64,000 nt of DNA, taken from Paragorgia papillata (lineage: Eukaryota; Cnidaria; Anthozoa; Scleralcyonacea; Coralliidae). The notes under the pieces were generated by a model. That model was given only the letters and a program-made list of their open reading frames with translations. It was not told the origin of the DNA and did no database searches. Below, piece by piece: positions 35,179 to 64,000 of this stretch (position 1 is the stretch's first letter; each line of letters opens with the position of its first letter). The translations under genes were made by a program, and so were the position numbers. The stretch covers positions 1,623,001 to 1,687,000 of the forward strand of contig JAWNZC010000265.1 of assembly GCA_035771165.1 (NCBI GenBank). The letters run 5' to 3'.

Positions 35179-35930
35179 TATTATATGGCACTTTTTATTT
35201 CAAAATCAATCTTGTATTTCTTGGTCTTCGCTTCCTTTAACTTCGTCAAAACACCGTTATTTACTGTTGGATACTAGAATTTACTTTTATAATGTTCATC
35301 GTCGTAATCTGTGCATCTGTTCTTTTATAGATCATGGCTATTGACAATAAAAATACATGTACTATTCAAATTATTGTATAAATACTTTTAGGATAAATTT
35401 ACAAGTTTATAATGCAAATCCTCGAATTTCATTGGCTATTGCAGGAGTTTATAATTGGTGATATAAACCTCTGGGATAAACCAATGAAAGTAATTCTTTT
35501 AAAAAAATTGACCAATGACAAAATGCGTAGTATAGAACGAACAGTGATCATTAGAGCCATTTAAAACGAAATAATCTAGGAGTCTGAACATAACGACACC
35601 AAATTTGATTTATTTCAAATTCAAGTACTCGGAGGACGAAAATGCTCGAAAACATGTCGTTAAGATAAAAAAAAAACATTCAAAATTGTTGTCATCTAAC
35701 TATTTTTATTAAATAACATTAACAAATTGCAATTTGTATTAACCCGATATATTTTGTCATATGTTACAAGATCTGGCTAAAAATATTTAAAGTTGTAAGG
35801 ATGAGAAGCGTCTCCTGTTCAGGACGTTTCCTTTTTCAATTCCATTATTAAATCTGCTAATTGATGCTGGGTAATTTATTGTTGAAATATGTTTACGGCC
35901 ATTTTATTTTAATAGCAAAGAAGTTTACTC

Positions 35931-36754
35931 TAAGGACCTGTTTATACGGGCAACATTTTTCTTCACTGACTTGCAATGCAACTTTGTTGCACGTATTACT
36001 TGTTTGAAAAGCGCTGTTGCACATATTACCACCCACCTTAAAGGTAACGTACATCCGTTCTGCGCATGACCACAATGTGGTCCCCAAAACATGACATTCG
36101 TAGATAATTACATGAAGTACTCAGCTCAATGTAAACCGTTAGGAACAACATGGCAGAAAACCAAGTGATTCGGCGAGGATATCTCTTCGGATTTCTTCTA
36201 TTTATCCTGAAAATGTTTTGTTTTGGGTACAAGTAATGGATAGGAACCAAGAAAAGCTTACAATCTTGAATAAGGTATTAGTATTTTTTTTGTAAATTTA
36301 GATGTAAACATTAGTTTCGTACATGCGCAGAACGGACTGTACATCACCTTTAAACATTGTCTTGTTGTAAGTTGAAAAAATCTGTTGAAAAAAGTAGACT
36401 TCAGTTCAACTTGCTGCAACAAATCATTGTTGCGTGACAATGTTTAAGGTGGTAATACGTGCAACAATGCTTTTCAACTTGCAAGTTGCAACGCAACAAT
36501 GTTGCAGCAATTTGTTGCTCGTATATTACTTCACCTTAACTTGCCCTGGTGAGAACTCGGCACTGGCAGCCGGGATCTTGGGTAACTCGGCATAGCGGGA
36601 TGAATTTTCTATATTCGTTACTTCATGTCACTTTCGTTGATGAGAATCATCTCAAATATTACAACCCGCCAGGTAACTCGCTTTCATATGAACAGAACGT
36701 AAAGTTTATATCCCGGCTGACCGAGTAACTCGCCTCCATATAAACAGGTCCTAA
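35931..36754. repeat. Composite foldback element
   Basis: Ends TAAGGACCTGTTTATA and TATAAACAGGTCCTAA. Inside are GCAACAATGTTGCAGC-type short palindromic repeats and GTAATACGTGCAACA motifs. It ends 170 bp below the receptor's putative last exon. Confidence 0.68.
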
Positions 36755-36923
36755 GTTAGATAGGTGAATATCACCAAAAACAAAATTTAGTTCTCAGTTG
36801 CCAAAATATATTGCCAGTTGAATAAATTTCCAGGTCAATAGTTTCAAATAAACCAAAACTATGTCTTGTAAATATTGTTCGTCGAGTCAAAAACATCTGC
36901 ATAAATAACTGTTCCAGAAATGA

Positions 36924-63651
<26,728 letters not shown>

Positions 63652-64000
63652 CTGAATAAATAAATTTTGAATCAACTATATCTTTAATTGAAAGAATTAT
63701 TAAAAAAATAGTTTTGGCTCACTTGTAAGAATCGTTAGAATTGGGGATTTTTCCTGTCCGGATCGTCTGGGATTGTTACGACAAGTGTGAACATGGTTGG
63801 AGTAACGTCCCAGACAGCCGATCTGATCGGAAGCATCGCAAGAATCGGAATAATTTCAGTCTATTTGGAAAAAAAGGGAAATGCATCCCAGACGGTCGCC
63901 GACGACCGGGGATTCTTACGACTACGGTAGTTATACGACATGTGTGAACAATGAAGAACCCTGAAACAACTCGTCTGGGACGACCGGGGATTCTTATGAC

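Overview
The window is AT-rich nuclear DNA from an early-branching or marine invertebrate. A cnidarian is my best guess, from the mix of genes and repeats, but this is inference. Evidence for a metazoan: two multi-exon genes with GT/AG introns whose splice phases close exactly (an AGAP-type Arf GTPase-activating protein and a relaxin-receptor-like GPCR), a tail-anchored DnaJ gene, LINE 3' ends, tRNA- and 5S-rRNA-derived SINEs, a hAT transposon and dozens of foldback MITEs. No bacterial operon, phage, CRISPR array or complete rRNA/tRNA gene was seen.

Layout. 1-5.3 kb: no convincing gene; hairpins, a tRNA-derived SINE and a 15-bp minisatellite. 5.4-28.3 kb (+): a 14-exon AGAP gene. The introns hold 5S-derived SINE copies, a 2.2-kb hAT element, a LINE fragment and many inverted-repeat elements. 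The reconstructed 772-residue protein has a split PH domain, an ArfGAP zinc finger and C-terminal ankyrin repeats. Its first coding exon carries an unfamiliar N-terminus, and no GTPase domain is encoded in the window. 28.3-32 kb: foldback elements and a LINE 3' end. 32.07-32.79 kb (+): a single-exon J-domain protein with a hydrophobic C-terminal tail. 33-36.9 kb: minisatellite and MITEs.

36.9-63.65 kb (-, running out of the right edge): a large gene in 16 recognised exons. In protein order: five LRRs or more (the 5' end is outside), a Cys-Cys module, a complete SRCR domain, an LRR N-terminal cap, six LRRs, a second Cys-Cys hinge, seven transmembrane helices and a probable short cytoplasmic tail. 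The 7TM part resembles relaxin-family receptors (RXFP, type C LGR). Two LRR arrays split by an SRCR domain make this the most unusual thing in the window. Its introns hold LINE fragments, MITEs and a roughly 2.8-kb GATA-type array.

The genes are not an operon. AGAP and DnaJ run on +, the receptor on -, convergent with DnaJ. Exon boundaries were inferred by eye from splice consensus, reading-frame phase and remembered family features; no alignment or transcript was available.
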